Of a DNA stretch of 64,000 nt, positions 22,986 through 34,741 are shown piece after piece. Made by a program: the position numbers and the translations under genes. Origin of the DNA: Brassica napus (Eukaryota; Streptophyta; Magnoliopsida; Brassicales; Brassicaceae); assembly GCF_020379485.1 (NCBI RefSeq), contig NC_063448.1, positions 7,835,726 through 7,899,725 on the forward strand, written 5' to 3'. The notes under the pieces are model-generated. The model saw only the letters and a list, made by a program, of their open reading frames with translations. It made no database searches and had not been told where the DNA came from. Position 1 is the stretch's first letter; every line of letters begins with the position of its first letter.

Positions 22986-23819
22986 TATAATATAATAACC
23001 TCATTTGAAGATTCTAATAGAATCAACGAAGATGAAATTAATGTTGTTCATTAACGTCTTCACACAGCCACATTCTTGGAAGTTTCCTATCAAATTTTAT
23101 CGAGACCTTTTAAATATGGGGGTGACTGTTGTTTCAACCAAAAGGTACGTCCCTAACCGGAAAATAGCTTTGGGGGAGCATTAATGTTGGCTAATGAAAC
23201 AGTTATTGGTAGGGCAATTAAAAGTAGGCTCTTTGGTAGTTGTTGCGAATCATATTTATTGGTCCAGCGTTCTGCTCCTATTTAAATTACAAGGGTAAGC
23301 CAAAAATCGGACATATAATTAAAATTAACGAGACTAAAAACAAACCGAAGGTAGTTAACGTCCGAGGTTTAAGAAAGTCAAAGGTATACTTTACAGTTGA
23401 GAAAATTAGGAAATGTCAAACACAGTGTCGACCAATAAGGACCCCACTCGGTTCGAGAATAAAATAACGGGCTTTTGTTGAATTACCCTGAGCAGGTCTT
23501 ATAATAGCCCAATAATACAGAAGACTCTCACCCAAATACAGACAAAAGTCAACGAAAGCATCTTATACAAACTGACTGAAGTATCTTTCAATAAGAGTAT
23601 AAACACATATTCGATTTCATTTCAAAACTATAAGTTTTAGGCATATATCAATTCAAATTAGTGAGCAGACTGGTAAATATTCGTATTTTAAGTTTATTTT
23701 CTTAGCTAATAGAAAGATTGGATCACATATTCATATGTTATGAACAACAATACATTCATTTATTATTACACTATACTTTTCTAATGATTTGCTTAACTCT
23801 GATTGTGTAGGATAGTCAA
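22986..23819 (+). promoter_or_regulatory. Upstream region of the AOP-like gene
   Basis: Intergenic DNA with only a 75-codon ORF (23240-23467) that I do not recognise. AGTATAAACACAT near 23597 is a possible TATA region about 220 bp before the ATG at 23820. No other motif was supported. Confidence 0.35.
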
Positions 23820-25139
23820 ATGGGTGGGAATGAAACTCAAGACCTTCCGGTCATCAACCTCTCCGACAAGAACATGAAACCGGGAACAGAGCTCTGGAAC
23901 TCGACGAGAAACAGCGTCCGTGAAGCCATGGAACACCATGGTTGGTTCGTGGCCGAGTACAACAGCTTTCCAGCAGAACTCCACAAGTCAGTTCTAGAGG
24001 CTTCCAAGGAACTACTTGATCTTCCTCCCGAAGTTAAGGTAAAGAACGAGAACCACAAGGCTGGACACGGCTACATAACCATGAGCTCCGATGATCAGCC
24101 CGTTCATGAAGGTCTTGGTATCGACCAAGCCAACGATATCCAACAGTGCCGCCGATTCTCCAGTCTCATGTGGCCTGATCATCATAACAATGACCGTTTC
24201 TGGTATTACTTATTTATCAAGTGATTTAATATAAAGTCTTTATTACTATTATGGATGTGGGAAAATAAAATAAAAATACTTAAAAAAAGCAAAACATGGA
24301 TGAAATAAATACTCGTTTTAGAGTTTATATATTAATTATCTGAATGAAAAATTTACAGTTATTACACAATGAACGTGGCGTTTTACTTGTGCACATAGAC
24401 TTAATTCACTTCCAAAATCAACATTTGTTATGTGTTAACGATGTTGTTCTAGTGAAACTGTTAACGCATATGCGAAAATGCAAGCGGAGCTGGAGCAACT
24501 GGTGATAAGGATGCTCTTTGAAAGCTATAACCTAGAGAGGTATACAGAGAAACACATAAGAGGATCACGTTACCTTCTTAGGTTGCTGAAATACAGAAGA
24601 CTCCCTAATGGAGAGCCCAACAGGAAGTTCATTTCTCATACGGACAAGAGCTTCATCTCCATTCTCCATCAGAACCACATCACTGGACTCATGTTGAAAT
24701 CCGAGAAAGAGGACGTTTGGTATCCTTTTATCCCTTCACCAACCAAGTTTGCTGTTATAGCAGGTGACGCCATCATGGTACAAACTAAAAACTACCAACT
24801 CGAGTTTTATGTGCTGTAAAACTAATTATGTGCGCCAATATATATCATCAGGCGTGGAGCAACGACAGAATCAAATCGTGTTACCACAAGGTGGAGATGG
24901 AGAGCGTGGAAATGAGGTATTCATTTGGTTTCTTCTCGTTCCAAGAAAACATGATATCGACACCAGAGGAGATGGTGGACAAGGACCATCCTTTAGCATA
25001 CAAACCCTTTCACCATGACGGACTTCTCGCTTTCTACGAAACAGTGGAGGTTCATCTCAAGGCACACCGTACCATGACCAAGGCCTATTGTGGTATCCAA
25101 CAAGCGCATGAACCAAACCACAATCATACACAAACCTGA
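23820..25139 (+). CDS. AOP-like 2-oxoglutarate/Fe(II) dioxygenase
   Basis: A soluble dioxygenase coupling 2-oxoglutarate decarboxylation to substrate oxidation. It resembles the AOP group, whose best-known members modify glucosinolate side chains; its own substrate cannot be read from sequence. Three exons: 23820-24202, 24453-24777, 24852-25139, with GT-AG introns and frame kept, giving 331 aa (AOP proteins are about 320). The N-terminal DIOX_N-like part begins DLPVINLSDKNMKPG. Iron ligands are His190 and Asp192 (SHTDKS) and His248 (CYHKV); the 2-oxoglutarate-binding Arg-x-Ser is Arg258/Ser260 (MRYSFG). The tail AYCGIQQAHEP is short and polar. Position matches the Arabidopsis oxygenase AT1G15540 next to GA3OX1, from which it is transcribed convergently across the copia element. 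Every catalytic residue is present, so it is probably functional. Confidence 0.88.
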
Positions 25140-25362
25140 TTATTTCAACCAAAATGTATATCGATATGTCTGCTTTATTATATCTTTTGAAATTAAGTGT
25201 GATTTTTAACCTTTTTGGACTCTTTGGTCTTGAAATCAAGATGTCAATGATTTAAAACTACAGTGTGCATATAAACATCCTTTTGCAAACAATTAAAATG
25301 GAAATGCGCCTTATCTAGACTAACATGAGCTTTAACTTATAGTGGTTAGTTTTAAATCTTTT

Positions 25363-25497
25363 CTATCTTTTTTTTAGTTCAGGCATAACAGCTTCTTCGT
25401 CGGAATCAGTCTCTCCTCCGCCACCTCCGCCGCAGCCGTCTTCCTCCAGCTCAGGCGATTCAAGAGAGAAGACAGCCTCACGATCGTCTGATGCCAT
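25363..25497 (-). CDS. Small acidic Gly-rich ORF, 44 aa
   Basis: ATG at 25495-25497 opens 44 codons. They begin MASDDREAVFSLESPELEED, pass a run of glycines and an acidic stretch (ETDSDEEA), and end PELKKR. Local GC content and composition look like a first coding exon rather than intergenic DNA, but no continuation was found. It may be a gene fragment left by rearrangement. I do not recognise the family. Confidence 0.3.
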   Translation of the reverse strand: MASDDREAVFSLESPELEEDGCGGGGGGETDSDEEAVMPELKKR

Positions 25498-27394
25498 CTC
25501 CCAGAAAATCACAAACACTTAGCAGAGAAACAAAAGTGGAAGTTGGAATCGATGTAGGAGTTCAAATCAATATATACAAAATATCCACATTTCTGGCCGA
25601 GAGTCGAATTACGAGATGAGATTTTCATTCTCAAGTTAGAGTTTGTAATAGAGATTATTTCGCAAAAGACAGTCAAGATCGACAAGGAGATAAACAACAT
25701 AAAAAATATTTCTTTGAAACACAAGATGAAAATGTTTTCATTCTCTGCAAGGTAAAAGCAAAAGTATTTGTGAGAGCTATGGTTTTGGGAGGTTCAAAGA
25801 CATTGACACCTCGAAGCCATCACAGTATATAATTTGCGCACCCATTTGTTTTTGTTCCTTCAAGAAAAGAACAGAGGAACATCACTATATGAAGAAGTGG
25901 TGACATTGTCAATTAAACGTAAACTCATGTCTAGACAAAAACTTTTTTAAAAAGATCTGTTTGAATACAAGGTCAGCAAATAAAGAAGATTTAAGAACAT
26001 GCGAGAATCAGATAAAGAACAAAAAGGATGTGAATCACCAATCAACAACAAAGATATATCCTCTCAATCAGATTTCGACAAAATTATTATCAGATATATC
26101 CTCTAAACCAGAAAAGGGAACACAATATTTCAGGAGATTTGGAGTATTTGCGTGATGCTAACTTTTGATCTCCTTGGTCTAATTATAATGTTATGATCTT
26201 TATGTATATTTTGGTGCAAATCCTTCATCTGTTTGTGACTATTAATGTTGACTTTTTTTTGGCTATAAAACAGAGCCAAACAGCTCAATGTGTAGGACGA
26301 GTGATCCGGTCAAGGCTGATTATGGGATGGATATATTTGCAGACGAGATATGTAAAAACTTCAATGTGATCCTCTCTATACTAATGTATTCCCCTGAGAA
26401 TTGAAGATCATGCCACACTGTTAGGACATAACAGATGTGCTTATATGTTGGTTTGTGAACTCACATCTCTTTTGACTCTAACTAAATATTCCCTTCCCTA
26501 ATTATGTTTAAACTTGTAGATATAGCTGTTACCTGGTTGGATACTTTTTGCATCTACGTGATGCACACTTGATCTAAGCACTGACATCGCTATCTACATT
26601 ACCAGAGAGGTAGAAAACCTTAAGTTCTCGGTGCTTAACGAACGTGATTAGGAAGTATGGTGAAGATGGACAATCTGATGTGATCTGCTGTGACAACAAC
26701 ACAGAAGTGGTAGTTATGTGATGTTGTGTTGCGAGATGTGCCTGAGATCTTGAAAGGTCTTGGTTTTGTGGGGTTAACAAATTTGTACAATGGGATGGAC
26801 AATGTCAACGACCCTGTTGTGAATCTTTTAGGTTGGATTGATCCGGATGAGAGTGGATAGAAGACCTTACCAAGTTGTGAGTTCTAATTTTCGTCTTTGA
26901 TGTGAAGATTATCTTGCGCAGTGAATGAGTAAGCTAAAGATGGGTTTTGTTGAGTTTATTGCAGGCAGAGATAATGGAATTTCTGTTGTTGGGACTCATG
27001 ATGTCTATGACCATACCCATATCAATGATGTAGCTTACATGTGACTACATCCACAAATATAACTTGTCTAAGCTTCTACACCATGTTTATTCATGTATAT
27101 CTCACTACAACCCAATCTAGAGATAGCGACATGGTAGAATTTCAAAAAGAAGACTCAAATATTAAAATTTTAAGATCAAGATTTGTCAGATAGATTGTGA
27201 GATCATAACAAAACAAGTTAGAAAGACATGAAATGCCAAATTAAAAAGAAACAAATAGAGTTAAATTTTGGTATCAGGGACTACAAAAACGTGATCACGA
27301 GTCACGATCACCACCATATCACTTCAAGCTTTAATGTTCTTCACAAAATGAAGGACTCCTCTGGTTAGCACTAGAGAATTTCCAATAAAAGTTA
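25498..27394 (+). other. Intergenic DNA with unidentified exon-like segments
   Basis: No intact gene. Three plus-strand segments read like degraded coding sequence: about 26275-26404 (containing CRTSDPVKADYGMDIFADE), about 26715-26860 (EILKGLGFVGLTNLYNGMD then VNLLGWIDPDESG and a stop), and about 26960-27045 (RDNGISVVGTHDVYDHTHI). They share direction but I could not join them in frame or identify a family. They may be a decayed gene, or chance. Confidence 0.25.
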
Positions 27395-27399
27395 TAATT

Positions 27400-27648
27400 T
27401 GTTACGAAAGCACCCACCGCAATTGTTGAAAGAAAAAAGATGTGGGGTCCGCTGTACTATTTGTACAGTAAATTCTACTTTTTTAATTTCTATATAAACG
27501 ATCGATTCGATCGTTTATAAATCATCCATCAACATTCTCTTCTCTCTATAATAAACTCTTTCTATCAGTATTAAAAATTCTACGGGTATAAATTTTGTCC
27601 TTATTTAAATTCCCGCGATACAATAAAATTCCAATTCTTTTTATAACA
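27400..27648 (+). repeat. Copia 5' LTR
   Basis: 249 bp, from TGTTACGAAAGC to TTTATAACA. It contains the palindrome AAACGATCGATTCGATCGTTT inside a TATATAAACG context that probably serves as the promoter. Confidence 0.9.
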
Positions 27649-27805
27649 CATTATCAGCATGATCGTTCTTCAATTTGGTAAAATTTATTTGTATCATTTA
27701 TACCATGCCATAATGGTCGGTATACCGCCTCTACTATTATTTATATCATGTTATAATGGCCGGAATACCGCATATATTATTTATTAGTAATTTAATTAAT
27801 TTATT

Positions 27806-27960
27806 GGTCGGCTGAGCCGTCTTATATTCTGTTTATTATTTATTGGTCGGCCGAGCCGTCTTATATTCTGTTTATTATTAATTGGTCGGCCGAGCCGCCG
27901 TATAATTTATTTATTACTATGCATTGACCGGCTGAGTCGTCGCATGATTTATTGTCATAA
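27806..27960 (+). repeat. 39-bp tandem repeats in the copia leader
   Basis: The motif GGTCGGCTGAGCCGTC, followed by TTATATTCTGTTTATTATT, recurs at 27806, 27845 and 27884 with a 39-bp period; degraded copies lie at about 27926 and upstream near 27715-27775. GGCTGAGCC or GGCCGAGCC forms a small palindrome in each unit. Confidence 0.75.
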
Positions 27961-28243
27961 CATAAATATTTCATTGCCATAATTTTTTTACTTTTTATGA
28001 AATTTTATAGAATTGATTGACTGTTTAATACGATATTTTCAGACTGATTTTTGGTGCACTCGATTTAACACCAACGGTCACAAAGAAAATTTTTCAAAAA
28101 TTTTACCTTTCTCCAACGGTCATGAACAGTGATTTTCATCTATAAATACAACTCATACTTCACTCATTTACTTCATCCAAAACATTTCATCTTCTCTCAA
28201 ATATTTACAAATCGCTTCATCCCGGTTTTTCATTACAAGAAAG

Positions 28244-28429
28244 ATGATTCGCATATTTTTGGTCTTATGTGCATTTTTTATTTTTGCTTCTATGTATGGT
28301 CTTTTTATTGGAGAATTTGCTCCTCGAGAATTTGCGCTTAATGTCGGTTTAATTTTATATGCGTTGCTTCGCCTTGTAATTGTGTGTATTATCAATATAA
28401 ATGGTTCGATTAAAATTACGAAATTCTAA
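28244..28429 (+). CDS. Hydrophobic leader ORF in the copia element, 61 aa
   Basis: ATG at 28244 opens 61 codons between the 5' LTR and gag. Two strongly hydrophobic stretches are predicted, residues about 3-24 (RIFLVLCAFFIFASMYGLFI) and 31-50, joined by a short polar link with GEFAPREF. I know no copia protein like this. It may be an upstream ORF or captured host sequence, or chance in AT-rich DNA. Confidence 0.3.
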   Translation: MIRIFLVLCAFFIFASMYGLFIGEFAPREFALNVGLILYALLRLVIVCIININGSIKITKF

Positions 28430-28456
28430 TAAAATATTTTATTTTGTGTTTTAGAA

Positions 28457-29422
28457 ATACAAATAGCAAACATCGAGAAACTCCAGTTCCCGGCCCTAAA
28501 AATAACTGGCGAAAATTACGTCGGGTGGGTCACAAACGTGAAACCATATCTGGTGATGAAAAAGATAACCGAAACAATTGTAATCGGTAACAAATCACCA
28601 CCTGAGCATATAGCCGAAGCGATAATCTTTCTGAAGAAGCATTTAGATGAAAATCTAACGCACGACTAGGCAAACGTCGAGGACCCAGATGAACTGTGGC
28701 AAACTATAAAAGAAAGGTTCGATAACCAGAGACAAATCAACCTCCCTCACGCTCTAGAAGAGTGGAAAAATCTGAGGTTCCAAGATTTTCAAAAGGTTGA
28801 TGATTACAATTTTGCTGTCCTGAGGATAGTTGCACTCCTGAAGTATGGCGGTAATCATGTCTCTGAGGCAGAAGTGATGAATAAAACATATAACACTTTC
28901 CACAAACAGCTTCACTTCTTGCCCGAAATTTACAGAAAATGCGGGTACACGAAATTTTCTGAATTGATGGTTGCGCTCATGTTGGCTGAAAAGAACAATG
29001 AGCTCTTAATCAAAAACCACAATTCCCGACCTACGGGAGCCAAAGCATTCCCTGAAGTGAATGCTACGGCGGTAGAAAATTCAGAAAGAACGAACCAGAC
29101 CAATCGAGGTTATGGTCGCTGTTTCAATAATAAACGTGGAAAAACTTACAATCCCAAATGGAAGGGATCTAACAAGTGGGTTAGATCCGAACAAGTTTCT
29201 AAGGGTAAAGAAACTCAAGAGGATACCACCCAGAAGCGTGGGACAGTGTGTTACATATGTGGATGTAAAGGACATTGGTCATGTACCTGTCGTACTCCTC
29301 CACATCTCTGTAAGTTATATCAAGAGTTCACGAAAGGCAAATCTAAAGAAGTGAACCTCACTGAAAACTTTGAAGGGACATCGTACCTCGATGCCTCCGA
29401 CTTCGCAAATGAGCTGGACTAG
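28457..29422 (+). pseudogene. Copia gag, one internal stop
   Basis: Capsid-like sequence in one frame (NIEKLQFPALKITGENYVGW, then DPDELWQTIKERFDNQ), typical of UBN2-type copia gag. A TAG at 28667-28669 interrupts it early. The nucleocapsid zinc knuckle is intact near 29248-29290: Cys-x2-Cys-x4-His-x4-Cys (CYICGCKGHWSCTC). No clear ATG precedes the frame; a leader intron ending near TTTTAG at 28452 is possible. Confidence 0.8.
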
Positions 29423-29554
29423 ATTACTCCTGAAGAGAGCCAAAATGCGTATAATAAGACTACTGAATAGTTTTCAGTATAGTCATGTATAATTATTACA
29501 TTTCCTGTTTTAAACAAATAATGATGTTTTTAACGTCACCTTAATGTATGCTTA

Positions 29555-32500
29555 TTGTGTGTTTCCTTATATGATTATTATATGAATGAATTTTATGTTT
29601 TTCTTTTATTAATATTTATGACAATTTCAGAAATGGATCAGAATGCTAATGAAGCAAAATCCAAGAAACGGATTCGTGAAATATGCATACCAGATAGTGG
29701 AACAACGCACACTATTCTGAGACAAAAGACATATTTCTCCGATATAAAACCGACAAAAATTGTCGTCAATACAATATCAGGTCCTGCTGACGTGATTGAA
29801 GGGACTGGTAAAGCAAACTTTACGTTGCCGAATGGAACAAAATTTTCCATAAATAATGCTCTATATTCTCCAAGTTCTAAAAGGAATTTGTTTAGTTTTA
29901 AAGACATATATCTTCAGGGATATGATACTCAGTCTGCAACTGAGGATGAAAAGAAATACATGTATGTAACCTCTGAGAAATGTGACAGAAAACACATATT
30001 GGAAAAGTTTCCAGAACTTCCTTCGGGGCTACATCATACTTATATTGATGAGATCGAATCAAATCTTGTAGTAAAATGGAACCCAGAAGAGTTCACATTA
30101 TGGCATGATCGCCTTGGCCATCCAGGCACTACAATGATGCGTAAAATCATAGAAAGTTCACATGGTCATTCACTGAAAATCCAGGAGATTTCTCAAGGGA
30201 ATAAAATGATATGTGTTGCATGTTCTCTAGGAAAATTGATCGTAAGGCCATCACCAACCAAAATCGATAAATAATCACCAAAGTTCCTTGAAAGAATTCA
30301 AAGCGATATATGTGGGCCTATACACCCACCTTGTGGATCATTTTATGGTATTAATTGACGCATCCAGTAGATGGTCACACGTTTGTCTATTATCATCTCG
30401 AAATGTGGCATTTGCGAGATTTCTAACTAAGATAATCAAACTGCGAACACAGTTTCCTGATTATACTATTAAAAGAGTTAGAGAAGACAACGCTGGTGAA
30501 TTCACATCCCAAGCATTCAATGACTATTGTATGGTAATGGGAATTGAAGTTGAACATTCGGTTGCTCATGTTTATACGCAAAATGGTTTGGCTGAATCTT
30601 TAATTAAGCGTCTGCAATTGATTGCAAGACCATTGATCATGAGATCAAAACTTCCAACCTCTGTATGGGGACATGCCATTTTGCATGCAGAAGCACTCAT
30701 TCGAATCAGACCGAGTGCGTACCATAAGTATTCCCCACTACAGTTAGCGTTTGGTCGAGAACCAAACATTTCCCACTTTAGAATCTTTGGTTGTGTGGTA
30801 TATGTGCATGTAGCACCACCGCAACGTACAAAGATGAGACCACAAAGAAGATTGAGAATATATGTTGGTTGTGATTCTCCATCAATTATACTATATCTAG
30901 AACCACAGACTGGTGACGTTTTTATGGCACGTTTTGCCGATTGTCATTTTGATGAGAAAGTATTCCCAGTTCTAGGGTGAGAAAACAAAAATGTAGAAAA
31001 TGACATCAAATGGAGTGTACCTTCATTACTATATCTTGACCCTCCTACTAAAGAGTCTGAACTAGAAGTTCGACGAATCATGCATTTACAGAGTATAGCT
31101 AATCAGCTACCTGATGCATTTGCGGATACCAAGAAGGTAACTAAATCTCATATACCAGCCGTGAATGCTCCTGATTGTATCAAAATATCAAATGAGCAAG
31201 GAAAAGCGGACGATACACGAGAGTCTAAAACACGCCTGCAGCGTGGCAGACCTGCTTGTTCTAAGAATAAAAATCCTAGAAAACAAAAGGATGTCAAGAT
31301 AAATGACACATCCAAAATAGCAGAAAGTATTTTGGAAGAAACAAATAATGAGGATACTGAGACAGTTGAGCATCATGAGTCGGAAAGTAATCATGAAATT
31401 TCTATCAACTACATCCATAATAAAAGGATATGGAATAGAAATGAACAAAATGAACTTGATGATGTTTTCTCATATATTGTGTCAAGTGATATAAATGAAG
31501 AAGTCGATGATCCAAAACCAAAATCTGTGTATGAGTGTCAAAAGAGACATGATTGGGAACAATGGAAAGATGCAATACAAGCCGAACTTGATTCTCTTAA
31601 TAAACGAGAAGTATTTGGATCTATTGTGCTCACACCTGCAGATGTGAGACCAGTTGGGTACAAATGGGTTTTCGATCGAAAACGAAATGAGAAAAATGAG
31701 TTTACGACATACAAAGCTCGTCTAGTGGCTCAAGGTTTTTCTCAAAGACCTGGAATCGATTATGAAGAAACGTATTCTCCAGTTATGGATGCTATTACAT
31801 TTAGATTTCTGATGAGTCTAGCAGCTGACAAAAATCTAGAGATGCGTCTCATGGATGTTGTTACAGCTTATCTATATGGATCATTAGACACTGATATCTA
31901 CATGAAAGTTCCTGATGGATTTAAAATGCCAGAAGCATTAAGTTCCAAACCTAAAGAGTTATGTGCAATAAAATTGCAAAGATCACTATATGGGTTAAAG
32001 CAATCTGGACGTATGTGGTATAATCGCCTCAGTGATCATTTAATAAAAGAAGGATATGTGAATGATCCTATATGCCCATGTGTTTTCATCAAGAAAACAC
32101 TATCCGGATTTGTAATAATCGCAGTATGTGTTGATGATCTTAACATTATCGGAACTCAAAAGGAAATACAAAAGGCATCAGACTATCTCAAAGGAGAATT
32201 TGAGATGAAAGATCTTGGACAGACACAGTATTGTCTTGGCTTACAAATAGAACATTCACAAAATGGTATATTTGTGCATCAATCCACATACACTAAAAGA
32301 GTGTTGAAATTATTTTAACATGGATAAATCAACTCCTCTTAGTACCCCGATAGTCGTTAGGTCACTTAATATTGAAAGTGACCCATTTCGACCACCTGAG
32401 GAGAAAGAAGAAATACTTGGTCCGAAAGTACCATATCTAAGTGCAATTGGAGCGCTGATGTACCTTGCAAATTGTACACGGCCTGATGTATCATTTGCTG

Positions 32501-33126
32501 TGAATCTTTTGGTAAGATTCAGCTCATCTCCAACTCGAAGACATTGGAATGAGATTAAACATGTTTTTCGTTACCTCCAAGGGACCATTGATTTAGGCTT
32601 GTTTTATCCTAAAAGTTCAAAAGGTCAAATGGTTGGTTTTGCAGATGCAGGATATCTTTCAGATCCACACAAAACCCGATCGCAAACAAGATACGTTTTC
32701 ACGATCGGAGGCACTGTTATATCTTGGCGTTCTCAGAAACAAACGCTCGTGACTACTTCTTAAAATCATGCTGAGATCATTGCACTCCATGAAGCAAGTA
32801 GAGAATGTGTATGGCTAAGATCAATAAGCCGACACATCTGTTCAAGCAGCGGGATTGACGAAAATACGGAGCCAACTATTCTATATGAAGATAATGCAGC
32901 ATGTGTTGCTCAAACAAAGGACGGATATATTAAAAGCGATAGAACGAAGCATATTCATCCGAAGTTCTTCTCATACACTCAAGAGCTCGTGAAGAAGAAA
33001 TAGATTGAAATAAGATATGTCCAATCATGCGACAATGTAGCCGACCTCTTCACAAAATCACTCCCTACCTCGGTATTCAGAAAACATATCCATAACATTA
33101 GAATGTGTCATCAGAAGGATCTATGA
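29555..33126 (+). pseudogene. Copia pol (protease-integrase-RT-RNase H), broken
   Basis: Protease DSGTTHT near 29695 is followed by the GAG-pre-integrase HRLGHPG-like motif (DRLGHPGT). The integrase core follows (QSDICGP, REDNAGEF, NGLAESLIKR supplying D, D and E), then RT (WKDAIQAEL, YKWVFDRK, and CVDDLNIIG in place of YVDD) and RNase H. Lesions: TAA at 30270-30272, a frameshift near 30340-30355, TGA at 30978-30980, a stop and frameshift near 32315-32320, TAA at 32761-32763 and TAG at 33002-33004. The last frame ends with TGA at 33124-33126. No functional polyprotein can be made. Confidence 0.9.
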
Positions 33127-33271
33127 TCGCTTATTCGAATGGGAGCTTACGTGGTTGTACTTTTTTTACCTTACTATGGTTTTTTCCATTGGGTTTTACA
33201 AAAAAAGTTTTTAACGAGGCAACAAAGACGTTAAGCAAGAATGGATAGTGACACCGGTTCCCAAGGGGAAG

Positions 33272-33519
33272 TGTTACGAAAGCAGCCACCGCAATTGTTG
33301 AAAATAAAAAGATATAGGGTCCGCTGCACTATTTACACAGTAAATCCTACTTTTTAATTTCTATATAAACGATCGATTCGATCGTTTATAAATCAGCTCT
33401 CAACCTTTTCTTCTCTCTATAATAAACTCTTTCTATCAGTGTTAAAAATTTTATGGATATAAATTTTGTCCTTATTTAAATTTCCGCGATACGATAAAAT
33501 TTCAGTTTTTTTTATAACA
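33272..33519 (+). repeat. Copia 3' LTR
   Basis: 248 bp, same ends as the 5' LTR with numerous substitutions and small indels. Preceded by purine tract AAGGGGAAG and followed by target duplication TAATT. Confidence 0.9.
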
Positions 33520-34099
33520 TAATTCAAGTTTGAAAGACTTGCATAGGTACGTGTCTGTTAAGTGACTATACAATTACTATGCTTTCTTCTTTCATACGAG
33601 AAAAAAATCAATATATATCTCTTTATATTACAGTGACGAAGAAGAACTCCATAGTGGAGTTTTGGATAACTAAAGAGTACATTTCTCTACCAGAAACATG
33701 ATGTCATTGTAGTTGTTACTTGTGGGTCATGCTAAAATTATTACATTTTACTTTACGAGTTCATGTAAATATTTGAAATTTGATATTTCAAGTGACAGCC
33801 AAAAGTGTTTACTTTAATTTTCGTAAGTTATGTTCGATTACCTTCCAAAATTTACAGAAATTATATAAACATAAAATACTACAAAACCAAACTCAAAATA
33901 GTTTTGGGTTTATAGTTCAGACCTTTTTGTTAATTTAAATGAGCCAAAATTTCGACCATCAAAGCAAAATCTTTTAGTTAGTTTCTACAACAATAGTTAT
34001 GATGTGACTGTTAATATACATTTATGTTTTAAAAAATGCTATTTTTACAATATGTGAAAACTATTTAATTTAATAAAATAAAAACAAATCACATTAACA

Positions 34100-34146
34100 A
34101 AAAAAATTATAGAAAAAAACGCAACGTAGCGCGGATAATTATCTAG
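34100..34146 (+). mobile_element. Possible Helitron 3' end
   Basis: GCAACGTAGCGCGGATAATT then ATCTAG followed by T resembles the 3' terminus of Arabidopsis-type Helitrons (CTRR end next to T). I could not place the matching TC 5' end, so element length is unknown. Confidence 0.35.
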
Positions 34147-34741
34147 TAAATAAATAAAAACTTTATTTCATGTCTCAACTATACGAAATAGTTGTCATTT
34201 ATTTTCTAATCAATGATATTTCAACACGAAAAATTCCATAAACACTGGGCCATATTCTGCTGCACACATCGAGACAGAAGATATTGCTTGTTAAAAGTTA
34301 AGATAAGATAATATAATGTTATATGTTTTGGTCATTTTCGATTTCTTTTTAGACTAGACGTATAGCCTCATCCGAGATGTGCTCTGTCATTTTATTTTCA
34401 AACAATCTGACAAATAGCAATCAAACAAGATGAATTGTGTAGGATTCTGAAATAACACCGTGTTGTTTGTCTTTAATGTTAGTATAAAATATCTTTTTAG
34501 CGTTTCAATCATAGAATTTATTGGGACCATCAAACGCATAATTGCAAAATTAATAAATTAGATTCTCATTAGTGGCAGTGTGGCAACATGTCATGTGATT
34601 CAAGAAGTGCCTGTCTATTTGTTTTGTTTATGTGGAATGCAATTCAAAACACAATTAAAGACAAACAATGACATTAATAATCCCATTAATAAAGTACTAA
34701 TTTACAACGTTTTCTATTATAATCTCATGAACTGTTTGTTG
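34147..34741. other. GA3OX1 3' flank
   Basis: AT-rich DNA downstream of GA3OX1 on the minus strand; expected to hold its 3' UTR. No repeat or ORF recognised. Confidence 0.4.

Larger units (their letters stand above)
27400..33519 (+). mobile_element. Ty1/copia LTR retrotransposon, decayed
   Basis: A complete 6.1-kb element flanked by the 5-bp duplication TAATT (27395-27399 and 33520-33524). The LTRs are 249 and 248 bp and begin TGTTA and end TAACA. A primer site reading TTATCAGCATGATCG follows the 5' LTR and a purine tract AAGGGGAAG precedes the 3' LTR. Domain order is gag, protease, integrase, RT, RNase H, so it is copia. Stops and frameshifts interrupt the coding region. The LTRs differ visibly, so the insertion is not recent. 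Confidence 0.93.
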
